A stretch of DNA of 64,000 bases, from NCBI GenBank assembly GCA_004123355.1, contig SCHM01000001.1, positions 4,704,001 to 4,768,000 of the forward strand, in the 5' to 3' direction. This document shows, one piece after another, positions 52,671 through 64,000 of the stretch. The position numbers were made by a program, and so were the translations under genes. A model generated the notes under the pieces. The model saw only the letters and a list, made by a program, of their open reading frames with translations, was not told the origin of the DNA and did not search any database. Each line of letters opens with the position of its first letter. Position 1 is the stretch's first letter. Source of the stretch: Amphirosellinia nigrospora (Eukaryota > Ascomycota > Sordariomycetes > Xylariales > Xylariaceae).

Positions 52671-55635
52671 ATGCCCTCCTTCGTAAACGACGAGAACTCA
52701 CCCATCTATGCCCCTAACGCTGGCATCGTCCGACTCGGCCACCCCCAGACTCAGGGCCATCAATTCTCACCCAAGCTGGGCCACGGCCACGACAACGGCC
52801 TCGCCAAGCCGCTGCCCACGCCAATTGACCATTGCAGGGAAACCTTCGACGACAACGCCTCGACGCTGTCGACCCAGAGTTCCGAGCCCCGGTCGCGCGT
52901 GAATGGGGACGGTCTGCCCCCCTCAACTATGACTCCACTGCCCAATGGTAGATCGTATCCCCTTCCGGATGGCCTGGAGGACCGTCCCTGGGAACTTGAT
53001 CATGGTTCGGCTCTGAAAGGGCGTGCCGGTATGGTCACGTCGCTTGATTCTCGTCAGCAAGTAATGAACGGAACTGGGGTCATAACGCGACCCAACGGTC
53101 TTTCTCGTCAAGACACGGCCGAATCCTACTATAGACAAGGCTCATTGGAGTCGACCGCTCGCCCATCCATACAGCAGTCGCTTACCGAGCCGAATCGAAT
53201 ATCATCGACGCATGTCGATGGTCCCCAGATGGAGCGCACCTACCCAGCGTCTGTGAACCGCCCCTCTTTTGAAGCCGCATATGGGATCCACGGCCAGACG
53301 AGCCCTTCTGCATCTACAGCATCGGCACTTGTCCAAGACAGATCCCAGGCCACGGAACCGCAGCGCTTCTCTTCGCCCGCTAGCTTCCCACCTCCCACCT
53401 CCTCTTCTTCGGCGCTTAACTCGGCGGCATCAGGTAGTATGAAACAGCGCCATACTCTAGAAGTTCCAAAACCTCAGACTGGCCGAGGCTCGAGAGATGG
53501 TAACGACACAGCTTATGCAAGTGGTCGTTTTTCTCCGTCGCCGACGGCCGGGCCTTCTATGCGTAGGGGCTCCCTGAGCTTGGGCAGACGAAACACCCGA
53601 TCATTACACTCGGAAGCACACCGTGACGAGGTTGTACCCGATGACGACGCTCTACGGTGGGCTGAAGCATACCGACAAAAGCGCGCCAAGAAAAAGAAGC
53701 GAGATGATGAGGACGATGATAGGGTTTTGGTGGGAACCAAGGTCGATGAGAACCACGCCAACTGGACAACCGCCTACAACATGCTGACGGGCATCCGTGT
53801 TTCTGTGTCCCGTACCAACGCGAAGCTAGACCGCCCCCTAACCGACGAAGACTTCGGAGCTAAGCAGAAATCGACGTTTGATATGTATGTCGGCCCCACA
53901 CAATGAGAGCGCTCTTCTTTCTGTTTACTAACACCAGACAGCGCGGGGAATGAGTTGGTGCCTTCGGCAAAATATGACTTCAAGTTCAAGGATTATGCGC
54001 CCTGGGTTTTCCGACATCTTCGTGCCCTTTTTAGGTTGGATCCGGCCGATTATTTAATGTCGCTTACAGGCAAGTATATTCTGTCCGAGCTTGGGTCTCC
54101 AGGGAAGAGTGGTAGTTTCTTTTACTTCTCGAGGGACTACAAGTACATCATTAAGACCATCCACCATGGCGAGCACAAGTTTCTTCGAAAGATCCTAAAA
54201 GACTACTACAATCACGTCATCGACAACCCAACACACTTCTATCCCAGTTCTACGGACTTCATCGAGTCAAAATGCCCTATGGAAAAAAGATTCACTTCGT
54301 CGTAATGAACAACCTATTCCCACCCCACCGAGACATTCATACCACATTTGATCTCAAGGGCTCGACTATTGGAAGAGACTATAAGGAGGAAGATTTAGAG
54401 AAGAACCCCCGGGCCACATTGAAGGATCTCAACTGGCTTCGTCGGAAACGACACCTAGAGTTAGGCCTGCAAAAAAGGCAGTTGTTCTTGCAACAGCTCC
54501 GGAGTGACGTAAAGCTTCTACAGAAACTGAAGATCATGGACTACTCGCTTTTGATTGGTATGCATGATCTACGAAAGGGAAATGGGGAAAATTTGCGTGA
54601 CAAAACACTCCAAGTGTTCAATCCTGGTGGCGCAGGGCAAGCAGAGGATGGTCCTAATCCCAGCCAAGTCCTTATGCGGACGCCTTCTAAGCTGGAGAGC
54701 GCGCGCAAGGCCAGGGAGTTACGACAAATGGTGAAAGCTGAGAGGCCCGTACCGATGCGCCAAACAAGCGATCGGATGCCAGATGAATTAGCTGAAGGCC
54801 ATAGCCGAGGGGGTGTTTTCTACAACGATGATGGTGGTTTACGGGCAACACACGAGGATAATACCGCCGGTGAAGAGGTGTATTATCTTGGTGTCATCGA
54901 CTGTTTGACCCATGTAAGCCTGAACTATTGAACCCACTCCTATACATAACATACTAACGTTTTCTCTAGTACGGCATGATAAAGAAGATTGAGCACTTTT
55001 GGAAGGGGCTGTCGAGCGATCGCACCCAAATATCTGCTCTGCCGCCGGATGAGTATGGCGATCGATTCTTGAAGTTCATGTCCGGAATCACAATGTCGCC
55101 AGAGGAAGCTGCCCGAGACCAGAGCGACCGTGCGGCTGCTGCTGCTGCCACAATCTCGTCAACAGCTGAAGGGCAGAGTGTCCCGCCCATGCCCACGTAT
55201 CTTCCACCAGCGCCGCCAGAGATGAGAAGCCCTACATCGCCCGAGCCCAATCCTACAGTAGAGACTGCTTTTAGGAAGGCCATGAAAAAGGACAAAGATG
55301 TCGCTAAGGAAGATCAAATACCTGATAGAAAAATTACCACATCGACTGCGCCATCCGCCGGGAGAACGAACTCCCACACCGTCCTACCTGTAGTTGAGGA
55401 ATCTGCGGAGGCAGCGTCATTGGGGGGACGAAGTCGGGGCGAGAGCTCCATCACGGAACCTAGACCATTCACCCCATCGCCAAGGGAAAGGCAGGATGGA
55501 TTCACGGATTTGGGCCCTCATGGAATCGGTGGCCGGGGTCCTCCGACACCACCAAAGACAAGCTATATCGAACCCGCAAAACCCCGTGTCAGCCGCGAAG
55601 ACCTGGACAAAGCACTACCGCCGCTCCCAACTTGA
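52671..55635 (+). CDS. mss4: Phosphatidylinositol-4-phosphate 5-kinase (Mss4)
   Basis: Makes PI(4,5)P2 at the plasma membrane for actin organisation, endocytosis and polarity. Start [16 protein letters not shown] at 52671. About 330 residues of Ser/Pro-rich disorder precede a basic run ([12 protein letters not shown]). The kinase domain follows the intron at 53884-53941 and includes [37 protein letters not shown] (glycine-rich loop and lysine), [29 protein letters not shown], the catalytic [14 protein letters not shown] and the specificity-loop end [15 protein letters not shown] second intron at about 54914-54969 interrupts CLTH/YGMIKK. The C-terminal tail is Pro-rich. One single-base loss at about 54230-54236 breaks the frame between DNP and [15 protein letters not shown]. 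Because the gene is essential in yeast, this break is best read as a sequence error. Confidence 0.94.
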
Positions 55636-56657
55636 GTAACCTAGAAAGATACCCTATGCCCAGAGGGAGTTTCCAACTCCGTGGAGGATTAAAAGATGGG
55701 GCCTGGGAGCCCGCACGATACTCATAATAATGCATAAAATAGCTGTTGATGCTATGACCGTGGCTTACGGAATTTGGACGGGCGTCATGTTTTGGGATTT
55801 TAGGCATTGAATTGATAGAATGGGTGGTTCCTCGCGGGTTCACCCTAAGTTCACCCCTTGACTGTTGTTATCTGTCTGTACAGGGTGTTGAAAACTGGTA
55901 GGGGTAATGATTCACCCCCCTAACCTTCTCCTCTTTCTCTTCCTGTTCGTGTGTCCCTTTGTTGCCGGCAGGCGAGCATAAGCATGTTTGTTAATCATAC
56001 AAGACAAGACGTGATACCACTGTCATTGCATAAGCATATTACATATGAATTCAACGAATCACTTTTTTTCTTCTCCCTATTCTACTTTTGTTTGTGTTCC
56101 TGTGTTATGATTCGAGCCCTAACTCTTGACTTAAACCGAATGCATCATTTGGCTAACACAATAGCTTATAAGTCCATCACGCTATGTCAGTTAACGGTGT
56201 TTATGTAAGTAGGAATATTATGGTAGAACATCGATCCCCATTTTTACTTATCTATCTCTTGTTTTGAGAATGTGACTATATGCCGGAGGAATATGGGCGG
56301 TCATGATAGCCTATCGATTACATGCCTGACTGGTCCAGACCAGTAGGTAAACTGCTGGCTAATATTGCAGATTGTGGTTGATATCCCTCTTCTTAAGTAC
56401 ATAGGTAGGTATGGATCTTAATCCGAGTAAGAAAAAAATATGGACACGAATATAAATATGTGAGGTTGATCGTCGTGTTAGCTATAGGGGTCTACTTCAC
56501 CTTCCTCGGTGATTTTAGTTCGGCTAGGTAACATCATGTTGCTAGAGGAAACTCCCGTTGCTGGTTGAGGGACATGGGTAAATATAGCGCCAAATCAGCC
56601 AAACGAAGAAAAACAAACGAAAACTTATAATACTAATAGATAGCTTAATTATAAAAG
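55636..56657. other. Convergent spacer
   Basis: About 1 kb of AT-rich sequence between converging genes, with no supported feature. Confidence 0.5.
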
Positions 56658-57187
56658 TTAATTCTTAGGGGCTTTCTCGATGACGTCGACTGCCTTCCTC
56701 TCGAATATACCCTCCTTGTGCAATACGGCTACGACGTCAATAAGCCAGGTTTGGCAATTCTTTATTTGTACTTTAGTCCCACGAGCCTAGGACAAGACAT
56801 ATATATTTTAGTCACATTATCGTCTCATGGGTACTAAGAGACTCACCCTAGCCGCCGCAGACATCAGGCTAGGCCTGGGAGGGGGACGTTTGCCGCAACA
56901 CTTTCGATAGCATCCCTCGGTTCCCGATCTATGGTATTGGATCCGTTTCCAGGCGTGTCAAGTACATGGCCGGCCTCAACTTCAGCGAGCACGATGATCT
57001 CGTGTCTGCGTGAATCCTGCGTCTTGTCGTAGTTGCGGTCGAAGGAAAGCTGAAAGCCTGTCGCTGCATCCCCCTCGACGTGGATCCGCTTGCCGATGCT
57101 CGCATTCGCTTGGCTGGGGATCCACATCGCCCAGTGAGCTGGGAACAGCGGGCTATTGTAGACGATGAGATAGATTGTCCGGGTCAT
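56658..57187 (-). CDS. Small conserved cytoplasmic protein of unknown function beside the PKS cluster
   Basis: Two exons. Start MTRTIYLIVYNSPLFPAHW at 57187; then IHVEGDAATGFQLSFDRNYD and EIIVLAEVEAGHVLDTPG. The second exon, after an intron of about 59 bases (56789-56848), reads RGTKVQIKNCQTWLIDVV and ends IEKAPKN. The conserved YNSPLFPAHW opening, the IHVEGD strand and the NCQTW-(L/I)-x-(D/E)-x-V motif look like a fungal family of about 150-180 residues often met near metabolite clusters; I cannot name it or give a reaction. One base appears missing near 56878 between PLPG and SLMSAAAR. No signal peptide or membrane segment. It is divergently arranged with the neighbouring SDR gene, 335 bases away. 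Confidence 0.7.
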
Positions 57188-57522
57188 TGTCGGAGACCGC
57201 TTTACTGGAAATGGCTAGTTTTCTGGTCTGAAAGAAGAAATGTCTAATCCCCGAACCAACTCGATCTTGATTAAAAAGAACTAGTTTCAGAGTTGGATAG
57301 TGAGATCTTATAGAAGTAGGATATTCGCAAATCTCATCTAAACAAATAGTTCAATAGTTCAGATTTAATAGAAGCTATATGGCCAATCTGTTTTCGTCGT
57401 AATATAAACAGGGACCTCCCGAACTATAGCCGTCGAGTTGGTCCATTACTATATTATGCTTCTAAACCCCTCTCTCACTAGAGACAAAGCTTATTCGATA
57501 CGTCAACCATTTGCCGATTAAA
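57188..57522. promoter_or_regulatory. Divergent promoter region
   Basis: 335 bases between the outward-pointing starts of the small conserved protein and the SDR gene, AT-rich. A shared promoter suggests the two are expressed together; no binding site could be assigned. Confidence 0.5.
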
Positions 57523-58521
57523 ATGGTTTCTTACAAAGAAATCCAAGCTTCCAACGCACTTATCAATGATGCAACAGCTCCACGCGTCGCCGTCTTTGTC
57601 GGCGGTACATCAGGCATCGGAAAACTCACGATCAAGGCCTTGGTTGCGACAGGTGCAAGTGCAAGAATCTACCTAGTCGGGCGGAAGAGTTCTGAGGAAC
57701 GCATGCGCGCCTTTATCGAAGAATTGCACCCTATCAACCCCAAGGCCGAAGTCATCTGGACCGAAGGCGAGGTTGCCCTCCTTGCTGAAGTGAAAAAGGT
57801 TTGCGAGACGATCAGGAGCAAGGAAGCACACATCGACTTGTTGTTCCTTTCAGCGGGCTACGCACCATTCGGCGGACGCAAGGAGACTACTGAGGGGCTA
57901 GAGATCGCTCAGAGCCTAGAGTACTACTCGCGAATGTTCTTCATCCTACAACTCCTTCCTCTCCTAGGCAAGGCGGAAGCCCCGAGGGTCGTCAGCGTTC
58001 TGGGCGGCGGGTTCGAGCGGGCCAGCAGTATCAACTTGGACGACTTGAGCCTGAAGCAGCCCGGGAATTTCAGCGCCGTGAAGGCTCAGGTTCAGTACAT
58101 TGCTATGAACACGACAACGCTGGATAAACTGGCCAGCGACAATCCAGACGTGACCTTTATTCATTCTTGGCCTGGCTGGGTGAACACAGGAAATGCGCGA
58201 AGGGGCGCAGACCCGAATTCCTGGTATGGTTTATTTGTCCGGTATATTCTTGAGCCCATTTTCAGTTTTGCGGCATTCAAGCACGAGGAGTCCGGACAGA
58301 GGCACTTATTCCAATGTACCAGCGCTGCTTTTGGCGGCCGCGGCGTGCCATGGCAGGGCAAGCCGGGCATAAACTCGCTACAACAACAAGAAAACGGTCT
58401 GTTTCTGGTTAATTATAAATGTGACTCTACTCCTAATGCGAAGGTCATGCCTGTACTTCGGGAGAAGGCGAGGGAAATAGTTTGGGATCACACATACGAA
58501 GTCTTTCGGCCATATTTATAG
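57523..58521 (+). CDS. Short-chain dehydrogenase/reductase of the PKS-associated type
   Basis: Single exon, intact, 332 residues. Start MVSYKEIQASNALIND at 57523 (an upstream in-frame TTG adds only four residues). Cofactor motif VFVGGTSGIGKLTIKAL, an atypical GGTSGIG; DLLFLSAGYAPFGGRKET in the NAG position; catalytic region VVSVLGGGFERAS followed about 40 residues later by an AVKAQVQYIAMNTTTLDKLA helix, so the usual Tyr-x-x-x-Lys is not clear; then HSWPGWVNTG. This long SDR type with the VFVGGTSGIG opening is commonly encoded in fungal polyketide clusters. It lies about 1 kb from a second SDR and 3.1 kb from the PKS. It probably reduces or oxidises a pathway intermediate; substrate unknown. 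No frame damage, unlike its neighbours. Confidence 0.88.
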   Translation: MVSYKEIQASNALINDATAPRVAVFVGGTSGIGKLTIKALVATGASARIYLVGRKSSEERMRAFIEELHPINPKAEVIWTEGEVALLAEVKKVCETIRSKEAHIDLLFLSAGYAPFGGRKETTEGLEIAQSLEYYSRMFFILQLLPLLGKAEAPRVVSVLGGGFERASSINLDDLSLKQPGNFSAVKAQVQYIAMNTTTLDKLASDNPDVTFIHSWPGWVNTGNARRGADPNSWYGLFVRYILEPIFSFAAFKHEESGQRHLFQCTSAAFGGRGVPWQGKPGINSLQQQENGLFLVNYKCDSTPNAKVMPVLREKAREIVWDHTYEVFRPYL

Positions 58522-59486
58522 ACGGGCAGCTCACACTGTTCTCCTTGTAATCCAATATCCTCACATTCATCTTTAAAGTCGTTCCCAAAGTTGCACAGTT
58601 ATCCTGGCTCTCGACGAAGCCTGGCCGTGGTGATGGCTAGGACTGCTCGACGTGCTCGTTGCTTGCTCTACCGGACTGCTGTCCACCGTCTTCGAGGAGT
58701 TTACGGCCCGACGACGCAGTCTAACGTGAAGGCTACCAAGCACCCCATCCAGCGTTTCGTAGGGCTGTTGATATGTGCCAGAATGCTCAGATAAATCCAC
58801 CTTTAGGACAAAGAATGTTTGCCGAAGGCGTTATTCTCTCCGTTCCGCTTCTGACTCAAGTTCTAGAGATAGTTAGCTTTGGACACCGGAGCTACTTGAA
58901 AAAAGGAGGCAAATGGCATCCGAGGCAGCTTCTAGATGTATGGCCACTTCCTAAGCTATATATATGCTTTAAACGACTACTTATCGCCACTTGGAGTGTA
59001 ACTTGCAAGGGGTTGGGGGCTTTAAGACGTTGTCTTGGCCCTCAAAGGAAGGCTGGTGTCATATATGTTACCGAAACAAGAAGGGGATGAACCGATGGCT
59101 CCTTTCGTCCTTTTTCTTTTCTTCTGTGACCTCGGCCTCTCGGTAATCGACCTCGGTGTTAGCTGTTCTTGCGAGAAGGAATTCTTGACAGATACTGTGT
59201 TGCTGGATCGACAATAGCCGATTGTTAGTCAATAATAAATCTAATTGACACTCTCAAATTAATACAGGAATGATGGAGTTTATTTAAGTAGGCGCGCTCA
59301 ATCTGCAGAGCGTTGCCTGTAGCTCAGTTTCCGCATCTTTGATAGCAAGTTGTAGACATCATACATCTGAGGAGCCCAAGTACAAGCAAGTATGGCGATT
59401 ACTGAAACCATCCTTTATTATAAGAGTACGTTTCGAATATTTGTTGATAAATAAATGTTTTTCATAGTCGGTATGAACCCTCGGAA
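58522..59486. other. Convergent spacer
   Basis: About 1 kb between converging SDR genes. Short open frames are not protein-like. Confidence 0.5.
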
Positions 59487-60399
59487 TCAAAATACAGTCG
59501 CGCCACCGTCTACCACAAGATCGGCGCCGTTAATATATGTTCCTGAGGCGCTCGCCAATAACACGACCGCGCCTGTGAGTTCAGAAGGGCTACCCATGCG
59601 CCCGGTCGGATTCCTCGAGGCCCAAATCTCGCGATGCTTGGCAATACCGTCTCCTTCATTCAGGATGGTGTCCATATACCCAGGACTTATACTGTTGGTA
59701 CGAATACCGTAGCGTGCCCACTCGGCGGCGAGGCAGCTCTTCAGCGTTAGGAGAGCGGCTTGCTCACATTATACGCTGCCTGAGGTTGAGGGAAGTTAAC
59801 CCGGTGTGCCGAGATAGACGCAACGAAGGTGATAAAGCCACCGGTACCTTGTCGGACCATCTGACGAGCCGCTGCCTGGGCGCAGATCATAGACCCCGTC
59901 GTGTTTATATCGAGAACCTTGCGCCATTGCGAGATTGGCATTTCAAGAGTTTCTATGCAGCCGACGACGCCGGCGAAGCACACTATGCCATCCACAGAGC
60001 CCATGACTTTGGCCGTCTTTCTATAGCTGCACCTATAGCATCCTCATCCGTGACGTCGACCGCCTGTGCGGCTATTTCGGCCAGGGGGAATTTCAACCGC
60101 ATGGCATCAATGTCCTTTTGTGCAGCTAGCGGATTCATATCGAAGATCATTAGGCCGCTGGCACCGTGTTCCAGCAAGGCATCGCATGCTGTGAGACCAA
60201 GGACGCCTGCGCCACCGGTCACAACAATAGTTCCCCGCACCGAGAACCGGTCCGTGGCCCCTTGGGCAGGATCTCGTAGTGCGACCGCCTGAGGGGGCGG
60301 CGTCATTGACGAGACTGAGCCATCACTGAGGACCATCGAAGGGATAATTCTCGCAGTTAAGGTATCACGGCCAGGCAGTTCGGCCGATGGAGGAGACAT
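59487..60399 (-). CDS. Short-chain dehydrogenase, classical polyol-dehydrogenase type
   Basis: NAD(P)-dependent oxidoreductase. Start MSPPSAELPGRDTL at 60399, with an N-terminal extension of about 50 residues before the fold. Motifs: IVVTGGAGVLGLTACDALL (cofactor), AAQAVDVTDEDAIGAAIE (acidic residue after strand 4), GIVCFAGVVG (in the NAG position), FVASISAHRVN with the catalytic Ser, AAYNVSKA (Tyr-x-x-x-Lys), NSISPGYMDT and GADLVVDGGATVF at the end. It resembles D-arabinitol or sorbitol dehydrogenases. Two breaks, each explained by one lost base: an A run near 60018-60021 before KTAKVMGSVDG, and a lost G near 59759 between VSK and ALLTLKS. It lies 1.25 kb downstream of the PKS on the same strand, which makes it a candidate tailoring enzyme. 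Confidence 0.87.
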
Positions 60400-61652
60400 G
60401 ATCGGAAATCTAAATATCTATAGTGACGTTCTGAAGATTTTTGTTTCCGCAAGCAACGTGATTATTCTGAGGGACGACAAGTTTGGGCGGGGTTCGCTAG
60501 GTGGTAACTAATGTATTTGCGTAAATCAAAAGTACGTACATGGCCGTGATGCCCATATCGATGCGAGTTCCCAAGTCGCCTGACTAGTCCGTGCTCGGAG
60601 GATAATAGAGGTCCACAGTTTGTTTTGCTGAAGTTGGCCGTGTTGAGGTGGATGTCAGAGCAGAGTTATCCGCTCTATCTTGTAGAGTCCGACTTCACTT
60701 AGTCATGTACCCCGAATGATAAGTGACACTACGCATACATCTATTTAATATACAGCTTTCCCGCAAACAGTGGTTCCTTACCACTACAGTCCAGCATATT
60801 ATGGAGTAGATTTACTTCTTTATTTCGCAGCCATTGAAATACACGAAGGTCAGTAGGCGACCCTGGCCGACGCCGAGTTCTCATAGCCTTTCCCTGGCCT
60901 CCGGATCAGGCAAATCAACCATCGCAGCACTTATGGGCGGAATCTATTATACTCGAGCATGCCCAAATACTCCCCATAGTCACATTTAAACACATGTTTG
61001 AAGAGCCTTCACGATATTTGACACTCCCAGTGATGTTGTGCGCTTCCAAGGGTGCTGAGCCCGATATGATCCTTGCCCCAGGCTTAGATCATAAGCTTAA
61101 GGACCCCGTCGCAGAAGCGATACCCATCGACGCTGAGACTGAAATCATTAGAATCGGGGGAAATCGGCAAATGTAGACGAGGCTCAGAAGTATTTGCGAG
61201 GACCTAGCGTCTCGTACGGATCTCGAAATATCAAGCGTAGCCCCTCACTACGGATCGTAGCGAGAAACCGTCTAGCGGCTTATCGGACATGCTACTCAAG
61301 GGGTTTGGATTGTGAAACTAATTGATTCTGTCTAAGAATCTATTAATTAGCATATTTCTAACACTTTTCTCTACTTGTAGTCCCGTGCAATATGCGTGGC
61401 CCGTGAAGCTTATCTAACCTGCTCAAGCCACTGCCTAGGTACCTAGGTGTAGGCTATTTACCTCATTACCGTGTAATGCGAACATATAGCCAAATATTTA
61501 GACGCATTCTATCCTTGATTAGATTTTATATTTTTCTCTTCATATTTCTCACTTATAAACTAATAGAGGTCTTCTTAACAGTAGAATGAAGCTTTGGTGT
61601 TTTTATATTCATGTTTCTAACTTGCACTTTCCGTGGTGATACCTATGCCTAT
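60400..61652. other. Intergenic region between SDR and PKS genes
   Basis: About 1.25 kb. Holds the promoter of the SDR and the terminator of the PKS. A short plus-strand frame at 60994-61176 is not supported. CCTAGGTACCTAGG occurs at 61434-61448. Confidence 0.5.
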
Positions 61653-64000
61653 TTACATACATATCTTCCCCTTCGCGTCATTAATACAATTTAAATACTT
61701 ATGTATATATTCTTCGTCAATCGAAGGAGCGGGATAGACATCTAGCCCAAAGACGTGCTTACCAACCGGGTTTCCCTTCACTAGAGCACCTGCAGTTTCA
61801 TCTGTGTAGCCATCAATGATGGTAGCGATGCGGGCCAGCGAACTCTTTGGATGAGCTGTTGCATAGTCGAATGCCTGACGGTGCCACTCACTAAAGGGAA
61901 TCGTCTCTTTGCCACCGCTAGCGGCACCCATGATTTTGAAGAAGTGGTCAAACGTAGGTGCCTTTCCGTTTAAAAAGTCGTAGTCCTCACCAACTCGCTG
62001 CTGGTCTTCAGTCATGATGGTAGCAATGGTGCTGCACAGATAATCGACCGGCAGCACAGTGGATAGGTCGGCGTTTAGAGAGGGAAAGACGCCTAGGTCT
62101 AGACTCCCGCTAATAAGGTTGTTTAAAAAGTCACCCCGATCGAGTCGAAAATGGCCACTAGTGGCCGACGCGGCGACAAAGGGTAAGCGATAGGAGGATG
62201 CTTTAGCACCGCGGAAACGCGCTGCCGTAATCATTTTTTCGGCTAGGTATTTGGAGGTGCCATAGCCATACTCTCCGTCATGCTCACCAAGACCATAGCC
62301 CACATGAATAGGCAATGTGGAGATGGTGGAGATGAAATGCACGGCCTTGCCACGGCCATAAGAGGCGAGACGGAGGATTTCGTGAGTGCCAAGGATGTTG
62401 GGGCCAACGTAATCTTCCAACGGGCGCATCCAATCTACGAGAGCCCCTGAATGGAGGATAGCATCAACTCTGTTGGCCAGGTCATCAAACACATCTTCGC
62501 GGAGGCCAAGCAGAGGCTGAGCGAGATCGCCGACCACCGGGTGCAGTAGCGGCTCGTACTCTGACTTCCAGAGGCTGTAATGTTTCAGCGTCTTGATCAT
62601 TCGGGTTTGCGCCTGGTCAAGGCTGTCGGCGCGCACGAGACAGTACACAGCAATGCCCCTTTTCAGAAACTCGTATATCATGAATGCGCCGACAAAGCCG
62701 GTTGAGCCTGTTACAAAAACAGTCTTGGGAGAGCTAGGACAAACAGTGGGGAGTTCAACTACGTTGCTAAACCGGAATGTGGGATCGAGAAGCCCCTTTC
62801 GGATAGCTGCCATGTTGACGGAGCAAACTGGTGATGTCGGAGTACTTGGTGTTGACGTGGCACTCGGTGTTGCGCCGTCAGTCTCCGAACTGGACGATGA
62901 ACTGCTCCCAATATCGCCTAGCAATAGAGATAACAGGAACTCACTAAGCGACTTTAGATTCGAGTAAAGGAGGACAATATTGGCAGGCAGTACCATTCCT
63001 GTCGAAGTTGCTAGGTGGTTGCGGATCAAAACCGCGGTCAAGGAGTCGACCCCAACTCTTGTAGGGGCCGACTGGCGTCTACCTCATCTGCCCTCGTATA
63101 TCCCAAGGCCCTAGCTACGGTTTCTCGGACCATATGCAACATGATGCTGTCATGCTGCTCAGCAGCAGCATCAAGCAACTTGTCACGTAAGTTGACGGCT
63201 CGATTGACTGATCCCTTTACCTTAGCTTGGCCCAGTAGTGAGCGTAAAACGGTGGGAATACCACCTTGCTCTTCATAGTACGCCCTGAGACGCTCCAAGT
63301 CAAGAACAGCAGCTACGGTGAGCTCGCGGCCTCCGTAGACGGCTTGCTCAAACAGGCTCAAGCCGATTTCTGGTGTGAGGTAACCTAATCCGAGCTGTGA
63401 GAGATGGGCGCGGGTCGTTGAAACGAGAGTCGTCGCCATGCCGTCTCCAGCCCACATACCATACGCTACCGAGGTGGCTGGCAGACTTTGGGCGCGTCGT
63501 AGGTATGCGAGCCCGTCAACAAAGGAGTTGGCAGCGGCGTAATTGGCTAATCCAGGCAGACCGATGATGCCCGATATAGAGGAAAACATCATAAAGACAT
63601 CCAAATCCATGTCTTTGGTCAGTTCGTGGAGATTCCATAGACCGTCTATCTTCGGTGCAAAAGTTGTGGCGCACTTCTGAGGCGTCAAGGTCGAGAGAAC
63701 ACCGGAGTCAACTACTCCGGCTGCATGAATCACGCCGCGTAAGGGTCGTTCGGCTGTGAATAACTGCATAATAGACTTGAGACTGTCAAGATCTGCTACG
63801 TCACCACCAACGACGGTAGCTTTAGCGCCCAGACTTGCGAGCTCGGCCACAAACGCGTCGGCGCCGAGAGATTCCATACCGCGTCGCGACGTCAGAACTA
63901 AGTCGCGAACTCCATGCGAGCTCACTAGTCGGCGGGCTACACGGCTTCCAAGATCACCAAGTCCGCCCGTAACCAAGACGGCGCCATCCGCTCGAAGTAA
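61653..64000 (-). CDS. Type I polyketide synthase, C-terminal part: ketoreductase, ACP, thioester reductase (runs off the right edge)
   Basis: Megasynthase that builds a polyketide and releases it by reduction. From the right edge: a KR domain ([69 protein letters not shown]), a linker, an ACP ([19 protein letters not shown] followed by [11 protein letters not shown], Ser being the phosphopantetheine site), a Ser/Thr linker, then a terminal NAD(P)-binding thioester-reductase domain ([43 protein letters not shown], with Tyr-x-x-x-Lys). A reductase domain releases an aldehyde or alcohol instead of an acid. One lost G at 63050-63053 interrupts the ACP just ahead of the DSL serine. The KS, AT and other domains lie beyond the window. 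The KR and ACP look more like bacterial modular or 6-MSAS-like PKS than canonical fungal highly reducing PKS. Confidence 0.93.

Noticed and set aside
52714-52945. Long Arg/Gly-rich antisense frames inside mss4
   Set aside because: Shadow frames caused by the GC-rich third positions of the real coding strand.
60994-61176. A 60-codon plus-strand frame between the SDR and the PKS
   Set aside because: Too short, no domain, no support from context.

Overview
The window is nuclear DNA of a filamentous ascomycete (Pezizomycotina, most likely Sordariomycetes). The evidence is short GT-AG introns of about 45-110 bases, a class II hydrophobin, a C2H2 plus fungal-specific transcription factor, an NADP-mannitol dehydrogenase, a fungal NADPH oxidase and a type I polyketide synthase. 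Genes lie on both strands with long AT-rich spacers; there are no operons. Genus cannot be read from the sequence.

Layout: a Dal5-type MFS transporter (cut by the left edge); cytosolic leucyl-tRNA synthetase; a secreted ADGF-type adenosine deaminase; a serine/threonine-rich, probably GPI-anchored protein; mannitol dehydrogenase; then a possible catabolic group made of a C2H2/Fungal_trans regulator, an extradiol-type VOC dioxygenase and an FAH-family hydrolase. A small class II hydrophobin follows. From about 24.6 to 29.5 kb is a gene-poor stretch holding a clean 378-bp MITE with 52-bp terminal inverted repeats and a 9-bp target duplication. Next come an NADPH oxidase (NoxB-like), ubiquitin-conjugating enzyme Ubc4, a membrane-anchored fungal lectin-like protein, glutaryl-CoA dehydrogenase, a large disordered protein, a secreted cysteine-containing protein, the Golgi protein Sys1 divergent from the COX assembly factor Coa6, and the PI4P 5-kinase Mss4.

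The right end (56.6-64 kb) looks like the edge of a secondary-metabolite cluster: a small conserved protein, two short-chain dehydrogenases and the C-terminal half of a type I PKS with the order KR-ACP-thioester reductase. Its KR and ACP read more like bacterial modular or 6-MSAS-like PKS than like standard fungal highly reducing PKS.

Many conserved and probably essential genes (LeuRS, Mss4, Coa6, Sys1, NoxB, GCDH and others) carry one or more frame breaks of one or two bases while the protein on both sides stays well conserved. Most breaks lie in or near short homopolymers, often a G or C run one base too short. Regulator, Ubc4, one SDR and the GPI protein have none. I read this mainly as residual indel error in the assembly rather than wholesale gene death, so broken genes are listed as CDS with the break positions given. 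No tRNA, rRNA or CRISPR array was recognised.
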